A stretch of 36,151 bases of DNA from Spartinivicinus poritis (GTDB lineage: Bacteria > Pseudomonadota > Gammaproteobacteria > Pseudomonadales > Zooshikellaceae). The DNA lies in the NCBI RefSeq assembly GCF_028858535.1, contig NZ_JAPMOU010000050.1, positions 1 to 36,151 of the forward strand. The letters are read 5' to 3'. Shown piece by piece: positions 7,136 through 15,648 of this stretch (the first letter of the stretch is position 1; each line of letters begins with the position of its first letter). A program made the translations under genes and the position numbers. Under the pieces are notes generated by a model. That model was given only the letters and a program-made list of their open reading frames with translations, was not told the origin of the DNA and did no database searches.

Positions 7136-9265
7136 ATGTCTAATGTAATCAATTTATTAAACTTCAAAAATAAGAATACTTTACCAGTTTTGTATCAAAC
7201 TGAAACAGCTGAGTGTGGATTAATATGCTTAGCAATGATTCTTAATTACTATGGGCATAAAATAGATATCAATTCTTTAAGGGAAAAATATTCTGTTAGC
7301 CAACATGGTGCTAACCTTGCCCATATTTCACAGATGGCAAACAAGCTTAAGTTTACTACTAGACCTGTTAGAGTTGAGCTTGAGCATGCCAATAAATTAA
7401 AGTTACCATGTATCGTTCATTGGAACTTAAATCACTATGTAGTACTTTGTACTATTAATAAGAAATATGCCATTGTGCACGACCCTGCATATGGAAAACG
7501 AAAAATTACTATTGGTGAATTTTCTAAGTCCTTCACAGGTGTTGCTTTAGAGATTACTCCCAACGCTGAGTTCACCCAAAAAAATGAATCTATACAATAT
7601 AAAATATCCATCTTATGGGGTAATATAGAAGGACTTAAACGAAGTTTATTTCAAGTATTTTTGCTTTCAGTTTTTATTCAACTTTTCTTTATTGTACTGC
7701 CTTACTTTTTACAGCTATCCATCGATAAAGTTTTGGTGACGAATGATAAGAACCTGTTAACTGTCTTGGGTATTGGTTTTTTATTTCTCATACTAATCAA
7801 AGCCGCTACCACAGCATTTAGAAGCTGGGTAATAATATACTTACGTAGTATTTTAGGCGTTCAGTTAGTATCCAACTTATTAAACCATATGCTTAGATTA
7901 CCTTTAATTTGGTTTGAAAAGCGTCATATGGGGGATATTGTTTCTCGCTTTGGCTCACTTGATAAGATAAAACAAATATTAAGCTCAACCTTTATCGAAA
8001 GCCTTGTCGATGGCATTATCTCATTAACCACATTAGTTTTAATGTTTTTATATAGTAGTGTGCTTGGCTTTATTGCCCTGCTTGCCATCCTCCTTTATGC
8101 AAGTTATAGATTTTTTATTTACCATAAGTTACGTAGCTGTAATGAGGAAAGAATTCGCTTATCAGCCAAAGAAAACTCTATTTTTATGGAGTCTGTTAGA
8201 GCTATACAGCCTGTTAAAATTTTTCGCAAAGAGAATACTCGAGTAGAACAGTGGCAAACTTGCTATGCTGATGTTGTTAATGCCGAAGTGAAATTGGGCA
8301 AACTTGAAATATCCTACAACCTTCTTCTTGACTCAATAAAAGGTTTTGAGTATATAGCCATTATCTGGGTAGGCGTGCTATCAATCATAAATGGTAACCT
8401 CACCATAGGTATGCTCTATGCATTTTTAGCGTATCGTCAACAGTTTTCAGATAGTACACAAAAGTTTATTGATCAAATCATTGAATACAGACTATTAGAG
8501 TTACACCTAACAAGAATTGGTGACATTGCTCTTGCAAAAGAAGAAAAACATCTTGATGGTTATAGCAAGTCCCCTACCAGTAAAAATGTAATACTTGAGT
8601 TAAACGATGTTTGGTTCCGCTACAGCAGCAATGATCCTTATATATTAAAAAATATCAACTTAAAAGTTTTTGCTGGTGAGCGAATTGCTATTGTTGCTCC
8701 TTCTGGATTTGGCAAAACAACTCTATTAAAGATAATGATGGGTTTAATAGAGCCAACGGCTGGTAGCGTACACTGGTATGGCGAAGACATTCGCCATGTT
8801 GGGTTGCTGAATTACAGAAATAACATTTCAGCTGTTATGCAGGATGATAAATTATTATCAGGCACCATTGGCGATAATATTTGTTTTTTTTCATCACAAC
8901 CAGATGCAAAACTAATGCATGAGTGTGCTGAGTCTGCCAGTATCTTACAAGATATTTCAAAGCTGCCCATGGGTTTTAAAAGTTTGGTAGGTGATATGGG
9001 AACAAGTCTATCAGGCGGACAAATTCAAAGACTGTTACTTGCCAGGGCCTTATACCAACAACCAGAAATATTGTTTTTAGATGAAGCCACCAGTCACCTT
9101 GATATTAATACTGAAGCGAATGTCAATAATGCCTTAAAGAGCCTTAATGTGACACGTATATTTATAGCCCACCGTAAAGAGTCTATAGCACTAGCAGACA
9201 GGGTTATCGATTTACGGGACTTAGCAGAAAGCTCAAATAATAGCGCAATACCAATACCCTCATGA
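7136..9265 (+). CDS. C39-peptidase ABC exporter (PCAT), processes and exports the peptide
   Basis: A 709-residue exporter with three parts. The N-terminal C39 cysteine peptidase has catalytic Cys27 (QTETAECGLICLAM), His100 (WNLNHYVVL) and Asp116 (VHDPAYG), so it should cut Gly-Gly leaders such as that of the 53-residue precursor. A six-helix ABC transmembrane domain follows (about 165-440). The ATPase has Walker A APSGFGKT (521-528), signature LSGGQ (625-629), Walker B ILFLDE (645-650) and H-loop His679. All catalytic residues are present. Product and length fit bacteriocin/microcin exporters that work with HlyD. It is the last gene of the operon. The C-terminal tail after the ATPase is short. 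Confidence 0.96.
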   Translation: MSNVINLLNFKNKNTLPVLYQTETAECGLICLAMILNYYGHKIDINSLREKYSVSQHGANLAHISQMANKLKFTTRPVRVELEHANKLKLPCIVHWNLNHYVVLCTINKKYAIVHDPAYGKRKITIGEFSKSFTGVALEITPNAEFTQKNESIQYKISILWGNIEGLKRSLFQVFLLSVFIQLFFIVLPYFLQLSIDKVLVTNDKNLLTVLGIGFLFLILIKAATTAFRSWVIIYLRSILGVQLVSNLLNHMLRLPLIWFEKRHMGDIVSRFGSLDKIKQILSSTFIESLVDGIISLTTLVLMFLYSSVLGFIALLAILLYASYRFFIYHKLRSCNEERIRLSAKENSIFMESVRAIQPVKIFRKENTRVEQWQTCYADVVNAEVKLGKLEISYNLLLDSIKGFEYIAIIWVGVLSIINGNLTIGMLYAFLAYRQQFSDSTQKFIDQIIEYRLLELHLTRIGDIALAKEEKHLDGYSKSPTSKNVILELNDVWFRYSSNDPYILKNINLKVFAGERIAIVAPSGFGKTTLLKIMMGLIEPTAGSVHWYGEDIRHVGLLNYRNNISAVMQDDKLLSGTIGDNICFFSSQPDAKLMHECAESASILQDISKLPMGFKSLVGDMGTSLSGGQIQRLLLARALYQQPEILFLDEATSHLDINTEANVNNALKSLNVTRIFIAHRKESIALADRVIDLRDLAESSNNSAIPIPS

Positions 9266-9337
9266 TAGTAAATGCTAGTAATCCATGTATAAAACCTTAT
9301 CCATGGACCATTAGTGAGAACTACTAATTAATTAGCT

Positions 9338-9373
9338 GTCAGATAACAACGCAAATTATCAACGTTATCTGAC
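9338..9373 (+). terminator. Inverted repeat downstream of the exporter, possible terminator
   Basis: GTCAGATAAC (9338-9347) pairs perfectly with GTTATCTGAC (9364-9373) around a 16-base loop, 73 bases after the exporter stop. No U-run follows, so it may be a weak or Rho-assisted terminator, an mRNA 3'-end structure, or a protein-binding dyad. Confidence 0.45.
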
Positions 9374-9392
9374 ACTTACAGAGCAGCTATTA

Positions 9393-9484
9393 GGGCCCTC
9401 TAATAATTGTTTGCTATCTCTGGCCGTCTTGTTCAAGACCCCGTCAGCTTGCGCAGAGGCTATAAACAATTATTAGAGGTGCCC
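9393..9484. repeat. 92-bp inverted-repeat element (MITE-like)
   Basis: The ends are long inverted repeats: GGGCCCTCTAATAATTGTTT at 9393-9412 and AAACAATTATTAGAGG plus TGCCC at 9464-9484, perfect except for one extra base. The 51-base interior holds a smaller dyad (GTCTTGTTCAAGAC, 9427-9440). A shortened form with the same arms appears at 17881-17917. It lies alone between the exporter and rsmD. An open frame drawn through it (9407-9631) is not a believable gene. Confidence 0.65.
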
Positions 9485-9627
9485 TTTAGTCTGCAATATT
9501 ACAAAGATTTATTGCCTAACAAACATCCATACATATTTGAACATTTATCAATCAATCCTCTCCTTTTTGCCAACAACTGTATAAATCAGGTACAGTTAGT
9601 TTGCTTTTGGACTTTTACTAATACTCA

Positions 9628-10245
9628 ATGAAATCACCCCGCTCGAAATCTCGTCATACTCGTAACAAAAAGACGACCAACTACTTACGTATCATTGGTG
9701 GTCAATGGCGTAGTCGTAAGCTGGCTATTCCTGACTTGCCTGGGCTACGGCCTACCACAGACCGGGTCCGTGAAACCCTTTTCAACTGGTTAATGCAGGC
9801 TATTCCTGGTGCAAACTGCTTAGACGCTTACAGCGGCACAGGTGCGCTTGGATTAGAAGCATTATCCCGCGGAGCAAAATTTGTTCAATTTATTGAAACC
9901 TCACCTGCTGCAGCTCAACAGCTAAGTCAGCATTTATCCCAATTGCAGGTCTCTAGAGATGATGCGAATATAACCAATACTGATGCGGTGATGTGGCTTA
10001 GTCAACCTGGCAACCAGCAGTTTGATGTAGTATTTCTTGATCCCCCTTTTCATCAGGGCCTACTTAACCAAACCTGCCAATTGCTTGAAACAGGTGACTG
10101 GCTTGCTGCTGATGCTTATATCTATGTGGAAGCTGAGCAAGACTTAACTACACTTCAAGTGCCGGCCTGTTGGCAGATTCACCGTCAGAAGCAAGCAGGA
10201 CAAGTATGCTTTTACTTGTTTAAGAGACACTTAACAGAGAGTTGA
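9628..10245 (+). CDS. rsmD: 16S rRNA (guanine(966)-N(2))-methyltransferase RsmD
   Basis: A 205-residue SAM-dependent RNA methyltransferase that modifies G966 in helix 31 of 16S rRNA during 30S assembly. The early segment YLRIIGGQWRSRKL and the stretch LRPTTDRVRETLFNWL are hallmarks of RsmD. The SAM-binding loop is LDAYSGTGALGLEALSRGA (84-102) and the catalytic motif is FLDPPF. Length matches the family. The Lys/Arg-rich first 20 residues probably touch RNA. It is followed by the ydgA-like gene with eight bases between, suggesting cotranscription. Base composition is clearly less AT-rich than in the peptide cluster just upstream, marking the return to ordinary chromosome. Confidence 0.97.
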   Translation: MKSPRSKSRHTRNKKTTNYLRIIGGQWRSRKLAIPDLPGLRPTTDRVRETLFNWLMQAIPGANCLDAYSGTGALGLEALSRGAKFVQFIETSPAAAQQLSQHLSQLQVSRDDANITNTDAVMWLSQPGNQQFDVVFLDPPFHQGLLNQTCQLLETGDWLAADAYIYVEAEQDLTTLQVPACWQIHRQKQAGQVCFYLFKRHLTES

Positions 10246-10253
10246 AGGACTTT

Positions 10254-11591
10254 ATGAAAAAAGTTGTAGGCTTAGGCATTGTGGCCGTCGCGGTTGCAGG
10301 TGCACCTTACCTCACAGGAACCTTGGCAGAAAAGCATTTCAAAGCGGAAATGGAGCATTTACAAAGTTCTTCCACTCTGCAGTCTGTGCCATTTGATTTA
10401 AAAATTGATGTTGACTATCAACGCGGATGGTTTACATCAACTGCCGTAAATACTGTAATAGTAAAGCTGGCAGACCAAGAACCTTTCACTTTTCAAGTAA
10501 ATAACCATATCAGCCATGGCCCTATTTTGCTAAAAGGTCCAAACACCTTTGGTTTGGCAGCTATTGATAGTAAGGTTCCCTTTTCTGCCGAGCAGCAAGC
10601 TAATATCGCCAAAATCTGGAAAGACAACAAGAATCCAGTTCAAATCCAAAGCCACATAGGCTTTACTGGCAATTCTACTATCGAGGCTTCAGTTGCTGGC
10701 TTTACTTTAGAAGAAGTAGAAGGGAAGCCTTCTGATTCAGTAACATTTCAACCAGCACAAATGACGCTTTCCCTATCTAATAACATGACGCAGCTTGCTG
10801 CTGATTTTAGCTGGGATGGCTTACAAATTAATTCCAGTGACATGAACATGTTTATTGGCAAAGTGACTGGTCACTCGAAAAAGCAACTGTTACTTGAAGA
10901 CTTATGGCTAGGTGATGATGAAATCCAGTTAAGTGCATTTACCATAAACTCAAATAAATCTACTCTCAGCCCTCTTGGTCAAGCACCATCCAATATCACC
11001 TTTGAAGGCTTTACTGTAACTGCTCATTCTGAAGCTGATAGTAACAAAATGATCAAAGCTGATACGACGCTTGCAGCTCAAAAAGTCGTTGCTGAAAACA
11101 AGCCTGTTGCAAATGATATTAAGCTAACCATTGCTTTAGAAAACTTGCCCGCAGAAGCAGTACAGTCAATCACCAAAAAGCTTACTGATTTTCAAAAACA
11201 AGCAATGCAAAGTGGTACAGACCAACCAACATCAATGCCTGACTTTGCTGCACTGCAAGATGATTTAAACAAAATTCTGGCCGCAGGCCCTGTCATCAAA
11301 ATCCCTACTTTGCAGGCAAATACCGAACAAGGCAAAATTGAGGCCAATTTAGAGGCTACTATCAAAGCTGAAAATGCAGCTATGTTGCAAAACCCATTAT
11401 TACTGATGGGAGCAGTTCAAGCATCAGCGAATGTCAGTGTACCTGCTAAATTGATAGAAAATACTCCATTGGCAGCACAAGTTCCCATCTTTGTTAGTCA
11501 AGGGTATATAATTAATGAAAATGATCAATTGAAGTCTGCCATTCAATTCCAACAAGGACAGTTAACAATTAATGGCAAACCCATGCAGTAA
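10254..11591 (+). CDS. YdgA/DUF945 family periplasmic protein
   Basis: A 445-residue protein with an N-terminal membrane anchor or signal segment (MKKVVGLGIVAVAVAGAPYLTG) followed by a long beta-rich periplasmic region. The anchor plus KHFKAEMEHLQ and the later VDYQRGWFTSTA (substituting for the usual Y-x-R-G-W/L-F-x-S) are typical of DUF945/YdgA proteins, which are common in gammaproteobacteria and poorly understood. I took the ATG at 10254, four bases after AAGGA; an in-frame TTG at 10242 would overlap rsmD. Its stop overlaps the next start by one base (TAATG), so it is coupled to the hydrolase gene. Confidence 0.85.
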   Translation: MKKVVGLGIVAVAVAGAPYLTGTLAEKHFKAEMEHLQSSSTLQSVPFDLKIDVDYQRGWFTSTAVNTVIVKLADQEPFTFQVNNHISHGPILLKGPNTFGLAAIDSKVPFSAEQQANIAKIWKDNKNPVQIQSHIGFTGNSTIEASVAGFTLEEVEGKPSDSVTFQPAQMTLSLSNNMTQLAADFSWDGLQINSSDMNMFIGKVTGHSKKQLLLEDLWLGDDEIQLSAFTINSNKSTLSPLGQAPSNITFEGFTVTAHSEADSNKMIKADTTLAAQKVVAENKPVANDIKLTIALENLPAEAVQSITKKLTDFQKQAMQSGTDQPTSMPDFAALQDDLNKILAAGPVIKIPTLQANTEQGKIEANLEATIKAENAAMLQNPLLLMGAVQASANVSVPAKLIENTPLAAQVPIFVSQGYIINENDQLKSAIQFQQGQLTINGKPMQ

Positions 11592-12577
11592 TGTTATCGA
11601 GTAGTAAATTTAAACCGGCCTGGTGGTTACCAGGCCCTCACTTACAAACCATCTGGTCGCCCTTGCTGCGACGCCCTTCAGCATTAACCAGGCAACGGGA
11701 AAGAGTTACCACAATCGATGGTGACTTCATTGACCTGGATTGGTACAGCCTACAAAAATGCCATAATCTTGCTTTAATTCTGCATGGATTAACTGGTAAC
11801 TCAAGTTCACACTATGTTACAGGCTTACAACAAGCACTACATAAGATAGGCTGGGATAGTGTTGCGATGAACTTTCGTGGTTGTAGTGGTGAACCTAATT
11901 TATTACCGAGAGGCTATCATTCAGGAGACACAAACGACCTGGCATTCATTATAGATCATTTAGAGCAAAATACTCGTTACCTAAAAATAGCAGTCATTGG
12001 TTTTTCCTTAGGTGGCAATGTGCTACTCAAATGGCTAGGAGAAATACAACAGAATTGTCCGATTATTGCGGCAGTAGCCGTTTCCGTTCCCTTTCAACTA
12101 GACTTATGTGCTAAGCGAATGAACCAAGGCTTTGCCAAAGTTTATAGAAATTATTTTTTACGAGATTTAATCCATTATATTGAAATTAAAAAAAGCTCTT
12201 TTATTGCCCAAGGCGCTACAGAGCATCATAAAGCATTAAGTACGTTAGGCAATATTAAGCGCTATAAAACATTTTGGGACTTTGACCATAATGTCACTGC
12301 ACCACTTCATGGGTTTAATGGTGCCGCAGACTACTATCATCGATCAAGTAGCAAGCATTATCTTTCTGATATTTACTGCCCCACTCTCGTTATACACTCA
12401 TTAGATGACCCACTGATTAGCACAGCCTGTCTACCTAAAGAAGAAGATTTAAGTGAGTTTACAGAGTTTGAATTAACAACTACTGGTGGGCATGTTGGCT
12501 TTATAAGTGGAGAGCACCCCATGAGGCCTAACTATTATCTAGAGCAAAGAATCCCACAATTTCTTGGGGAGTTTTAG
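11591..12577 (+). CDS. yheT: YheT-type alpha/beta hydrolase
   Basis: A 328-residue cytoplasmic hydrolase of the YheT/ABHD1-3 group. The start segment WWLPGPHLQTIWSPLLRR is the family signature. The oxyanion region is ILHGLTGNSSSHY, the nucleophile elbow GFSLGGN (Ser in GxSxGG), the acid lies in HSLDDPLIS and the catalytic His in TTGGHVGF. All triad residues are present. The natural substrate in bacteria is unsettled; lipid or ester hydrolysis is inferred from relatives. The start codon overlaps the upstream stop (TAATG). It converges with the phosphate-binding-like gene 12 bases downstream. Confidence 0.92.
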   Translation: MLSSSKFKPAWWLPGPHLQTIWSPLLRRPSALTRQRERVTTIDGDFIDLDWYSLQKCHNLALILHGLTGNSSSHYVTGLQQALHKIGWDSVAMNFRGCSGEPNLLPRGYHSGDTNDLAFIIDHLEQNTRYLKIAVIGFSLGGNVLLKWLGEIQQNCPIIAAVAVSVPFQLDLCAKRMNQGFAKVYRNYFLRDLIHYIEIKKSSFIAQGATEHHKALSTLGNIKRYKTFWDFDHNVTAPLHGFNGAADYYHRSSSKHYLSDIYCPTLVIHSLDDPLISTACLPKEEDLSEFTEFELTTTGGHVGFISGEHPMRPNYYLEQRIPQFLGEF

Positions 12578-12589
12578 TTTATTACTTGA

Positions 12590-13525
12590 TTAGATCGCTT
12601 TTTGTGTGGTCGAAGTTATTATCAAACCTTCATCTTCCTGCCATGCATTGCCCATTTTCTTTACTTTCTCTAACCATTTATCCGCTAATGCCAATCCTTC
12701 TTTTAAGTTAACTGTACCCTCATCAGAAATTATTTTTTGTCCCTCTTCACTTAAAATAAACTGCACTAGTTTTTTGATTTCCAAGTCAGCATTATTCTTT
12801 TGAATCGCAATATATAGCGGTCTAAAAAATGGATAGTTACCTTTCATAATATTTTCTTTAGTAGGAACAAAGCCATCAATACCAATAAATTTAACATCAA
12901 TCTTTTTAGCAGAGCTGATACCATTAATTGCAATTGCACCTTCATGACTCATTGTTGCTTTTTCTAATGGGCCAGTAGACTTATACCTATTACCTTTATT
13001 TTTAAACTCATAGGTTGGATCAGCAAAGATTAACAGCCGTGCCATATAACCTACACCAGATAGCTTACCTTTCCGGGTCAGAGGCAAAATATCTATCTCA
13101 GTCCCCCCCAGCTCATTCCAGCTAGTTACTTTACCATCAAAAATATCTCTTAAGTTTTGTATTGTTAAATTATCAACCTTCTGATTTTTATTCACCATGA
13201 CAACCAGTGCATCCCACCCAACCTGAACCAGGTCTAAATTACTTTCTTCGTTAACAATTCCATTTTCAGAAGCTATTCGATGACGACAAGAAGCTCCTAT
13301 ATCTGTTCTTCCTTGAGATGTTAACCGCAGTCCTTTGGTAGCACCACCACCAGAAAGCCTGATTTTAATACCAGATTTTTTCTCATATATAGAAGCAATT
13401 TTCTCCATATAAGCTTTTTTACTAATACCACACCCCGTGATTGAAATTGTATCTTTAGCCAGTATATGAATACTGAAAGTACACATTAGAAATAATGCAA
13501 ACGGATTAATAAATAAATTTCTCAT
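12590..13525 (-). CDS. PstS-like phosphate-family substrate-binding protein
   Basis: A 311-residue periplasmic protein with a signal peptide (INPFALFLMCTFSIHILAKD). The motifs SGGGATKGLRLTSQGRTDIG, VGWDALVVMVNKNQ, LRDIFDGKVTSWNELGG and SEEGQKIISDEG place it in the PstS/PBP-like-2 family that binds phosphate-type oxyanions. No pstCAB or phoU genes are nearby, so it is a lone binding protein, as often seen for phosphate scavenging or sensing proteins in marine bacteria. Exact ligand cannot be read from the sequence. The Cys pair (GCGISKKAY and GASCRHRI) could form a disulfide. Confidence 0.85.
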   Translation of the reverse strand: MRNLFINPFALFLMCTFSIHILAKDTISITGCGISKKAYMEKIASIYEKKSGIKIRLSGGGATKGLRLTSQGRTDIGASCRHRIASENGIVNEESNLDLVQVGWDALVVMVNKNQKVDNLTIQNLRDIFDGKVTSWNELGGTEIDILPLTRKGKLSGVGYMARLLIFADPTYEFKNKGNRYKSTGPLEKATMSHEGAIAINGISSAKKIDVKFIGIDGFVPTKENIMKGNYPFFRPLYIAIQKNNADLEIKKLVQFILSEEGQKIISDEGTVNLKEGLALADKWLEKVKKMGNAWQEDEGLIITSTTQKAI

Positions 13526-13619
13526 TTTACAAATCTCATAAGCTCAATCAACTCTCTAAATAGTAGCTAATCTATAAGTAGATAGAGCTAATTAGTTAAC
13601 TCTTTTTGAGATAGTAGTC

Positions 13620-13772
13620 ATGGCTACACAGATCAAAACCATCTATTACTATTTTCATTTTATTAAAAATAAATACAGAGAAATATTTGTTTGCCTGATT
13701 ACTACTTTTACTTGCATAAATGCTTCTGCTACAGAAAGAGGAAGGAAGTTAGAGCATTTATGGCTAAACTAG
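13620..13772 (+). CDS. Possible small secreted peptide, 50 residues (doubtful)
   Basis: An open frame from an ATG at 13620 encodes a basic N-terminus, a hydrophobic stretch (EIFVCLITTFTCINASA) that looks like a signal peptide ending in Ala-Ser-Ala, and a short basic tail (TERGRKLEHLWLN). The ribosome-binding site is weak (GAG about eleven bases upstream). It could be a real micropeptide or the remaining N-terminus of a lost secreted protein. No family is recognised. Confidence 0.25.
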   Translation: MATQIKTIYYYFHFIKNKYREIFVCLITTFTCINASATERGRKLEHLWLN

Positions 13773-13987
13773 CGCTATAAAATGCTTGGCCAAGAACATA
13801 GCGAATGTGCTTATTTCTGATAAGAGAGTTGAAATGGCTTTATGAATATATTTCAATTACTTAATTCGTTAAATTCATAACAACTATCGAAATGCAAAAA
13901 AATCAGGGTAAGATAAACAACTGTTTAAACTAGAACCATTTTACATAAACCATTATATTTATTGATAATTTTAAGTACATCCGCAGC

Positions 13988-14051
13988 TTATCCACATCAT
14001 TATCCCCTAAATTTGTGTATTATTCACATGCGTGGATAACTCTGTGCATAA
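13988..14051. promoter_or_regulatory. Cluster of four DnaA-box-like sites
   Basis: TTATCCACA (13988-13996) and TTATTCACA (14020-14028) lie on the plus strand and match the DnaA box TTATNCACA exactly. On the minus strand TTATGCACA (14043-14051) is a third exact match and TTATCCACG (14031-14039) matches eight of nine. The stretch to the left (13640-13980) is AT-rich. No dnaA, dnaN or mnmG gene is nearby. It may titrate DnaA, regulate replication or transcription, or belong to an origin. Confidence 0.6.
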
Positions 14052-14066
14052 CCTATGAATACCCTC

Positions 14067-14372
14067 TTAATATATATTTTCATTACTCAAGCTTAAGTTA
14101 CCCCATTGATCACAATGATAGCTTTTACTCGCCAACAAGGATTGATCTACTATATCACTTAACCTTTTAACAATGCTTTGTATTCTCTTCTCTGGTAAAG
14201 GCTGTAAGCTCCTACCCTGCAAAAACTGCCGATAATGCTGGTTGTCTTTAACAGATGGCATAAGTTGTATAAAATATTTCTGTTGATTAAAAACAATCAC
14301 AATAGAAAAATGCTGAATATCTTTTATGGCTACCCAATGAATAGGTTGCTTATTAACAATACTAGATATCAT
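14067..14372 (-). CDS. Hypothetical protein, 101 residues
   Basis: A 101-codon frame with an acceptable ribosome-binding site (AAGG ten bases before the ATG). The product has no signal peptide or membrane segment. It starts MISSIVNKQPIHWVAIKDIQ, has a beta-rich first half (FSIVIVFNQQKYFIQLMP) and a helical second half with LPEKRIQSIVKRLSDIVDQ. I do not recognise the family. It stands alone beside the DnaA-box cluster and is oriented so that the cluster lies 15 bases past its stop codon; no link is shown. Confidence 0.6.
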   Translation of the reverse strand: MISSIVNKQPIHWVAIKDIQHFSIVIVFNQQKYFIQLMPSVKDNQHYRQFLQGRSLQPLPEKRIQSIVKRLSDIVDQSLLASKSYHCDQWGNLSLSNENIY

Positions 14373-14632
14373 TTTTATACTGCCTTATTCGCATTTTATA
14401 AGTCTAATAAATTACTACACATAAAAGACAATAATAAGGTTATCTAATTTACATTCTCTCTTGCCCTCAGTTTAATCTCTACTTTATAAATAACAAATAT
14501 GACCTACAACGTTCCCTCATAATTGCACTATGCTTTTAACAGTATCTACTTAATAGCCTAATACCAATACTTAATTAAAACTGGATATAACTCATTGCAA
14601 TAAATATTTACAGTGTTTTCAAGACCGTTACA

Positions 14633-15643
14633 ATGACTATCCAAGCTTGTTTATCAAATATTAGAATATACTGGTTAGCCTACATGCCTAAAGCGGCTTG
14701 CTGTATTATTTTAGCCTTGATTTTCAACTATTGCTTTGAAGCAGCTGCAGATCAAAAACGCATACCAATAAAAATTGCAACTAATGATTGGGCTAGCCAA
14801 ATCATATTATCTTATGCAATTGGCTCAGTGTTACAAAACCAAGGATATATAGTTAAATACCAGAGTACTTCCTTAAAGCAGCAGTGGGGAGGCCTGAGGC
14901 TAGGCCATCTTCACCTACAACTTGAAGTATGGCAATATTCAATGGCCAAAGACTTTAATCGAATGGTAGCAAAAAATGTTATTTTAGACGCAGGCCCCCA
15001 TGCAGCCAATACCAGAGAAGACTGGTGGTACCCTAGCTATATCAAAAAACTATGCCCAGAATTACCAGATTGGCAGGCACTTAATAAGTGTAGCCAACTA
15101 TTTAGCACCCCCCAATCAGGCAATAAAGGAGTCTATTATACTGGCCCATGGATTAGTGATGAAGGCATTAGAATTCGTGTATTTAAATTGAACTACCGGC
15201 TTATTAGCCTTGATGCACAATCTCTTAATAAGCGTTTAATTAAAGCAGTGCATAATAAACAGCCCATTATACTACTCAACTGGACACCAAATTGGACTGA
15301 CAACCGTATTAAAGGCGAGTTTGTGGAATTCCCTGAGTTTTCTCAGCAATGTATTACTGACCGATCATGGGGGGTAAATCCAACTGAAATTAATGATTGT
15401 GGTGCCCCTAAGAAAGGCTGGTTAAAAAAAGCTGCGAACCCTAGTTTTCCTTTAAACTGGCCATGTGCTTATCAATTTATTCAAAATATCAGTTTTACCA
15501 GCGACATGATAGCAGAGGCAGCTGCTTTATATGAATACGACAAATTTAGTTATAACGAGTCGGCTATAAAATGGCTAGAAAAATATAAAACATCCTGGCA
15601 ACAATGGCTGCCTGAGTGTATGACGACATCAAGCAGTAAATAA
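14633..15643 (+). CDS. Glycine betaine/choline-type ABC substrate-binding protein (OpuAC/ProX family)
   Basis: A 336-residue periplasmic binding protein. A long N-terminal hydrophobic segment (about 21-40, ending EAAA) is the signal peptide. The family features are IKIATNDWASQIILSYAIG near the mature N-terminus, QLEVWQ, GPWISDEGIRIR and a Trp-rich set (NWTPNWTDN, DRSWGVNP) that can form an aromatic cage for quaternary amines. No permease or ATPase is adjacent, so it is an orphan or works with a transporter elsewhere. Ligand is inferred from family only. It converges with the AraC gene five bases downstream. Confidence 0.8.
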   Translation: MTIQACLSNIRIYWLAYMPKAACCIILALIFNYCFEAAADQKRIPIKIATNDWASQIILSYAIGSVLQNQGYIVKYQSTSLKQQWGGLRLGHLHLQLEVWQYSMAKDFNRMVAKNVILDAGPHAANTREDWWYPSYIKKLCPELPDWQALNKCSQLFSTPQSGNKGVYYTGPWISDEGIRIRVFKLNYRLISLDAQSLNKRLIKAVHNKQPIILLNWTPNWTDNRIKGEFVEFPEFSQQCITDRSWGVNPTEINDCGAPKKGWLKKAANPSFPLNWPCAYQFIQNISFTSDMIAEAAALYEYDKFSYNESAIKWLEKYKTSWQQWLPECMTTSSSK

Positions 15644-15648
15644 CTTTC

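Larger units (their letters stand above)
13526..14066. other. Gene-poor region with DnaA-type sites
   Basis: About 540 bases without a well-supported gene. The part next to 13525 should hold the promoter of the PstS-like gene. A doubtful 50-codon frame lies at 13620-13772. The right end, after an AT-rich stretch, contains a cluster of DnaA-box-like 9-mers (13988-14051). Confidence 0.6.

Noticed and set aside
9407-9631. Plus-strand open frame of 74 codons
   Set aside because: It runs through the inverted-repeat element, has no ribosome-binding site and no protein-like pattern.
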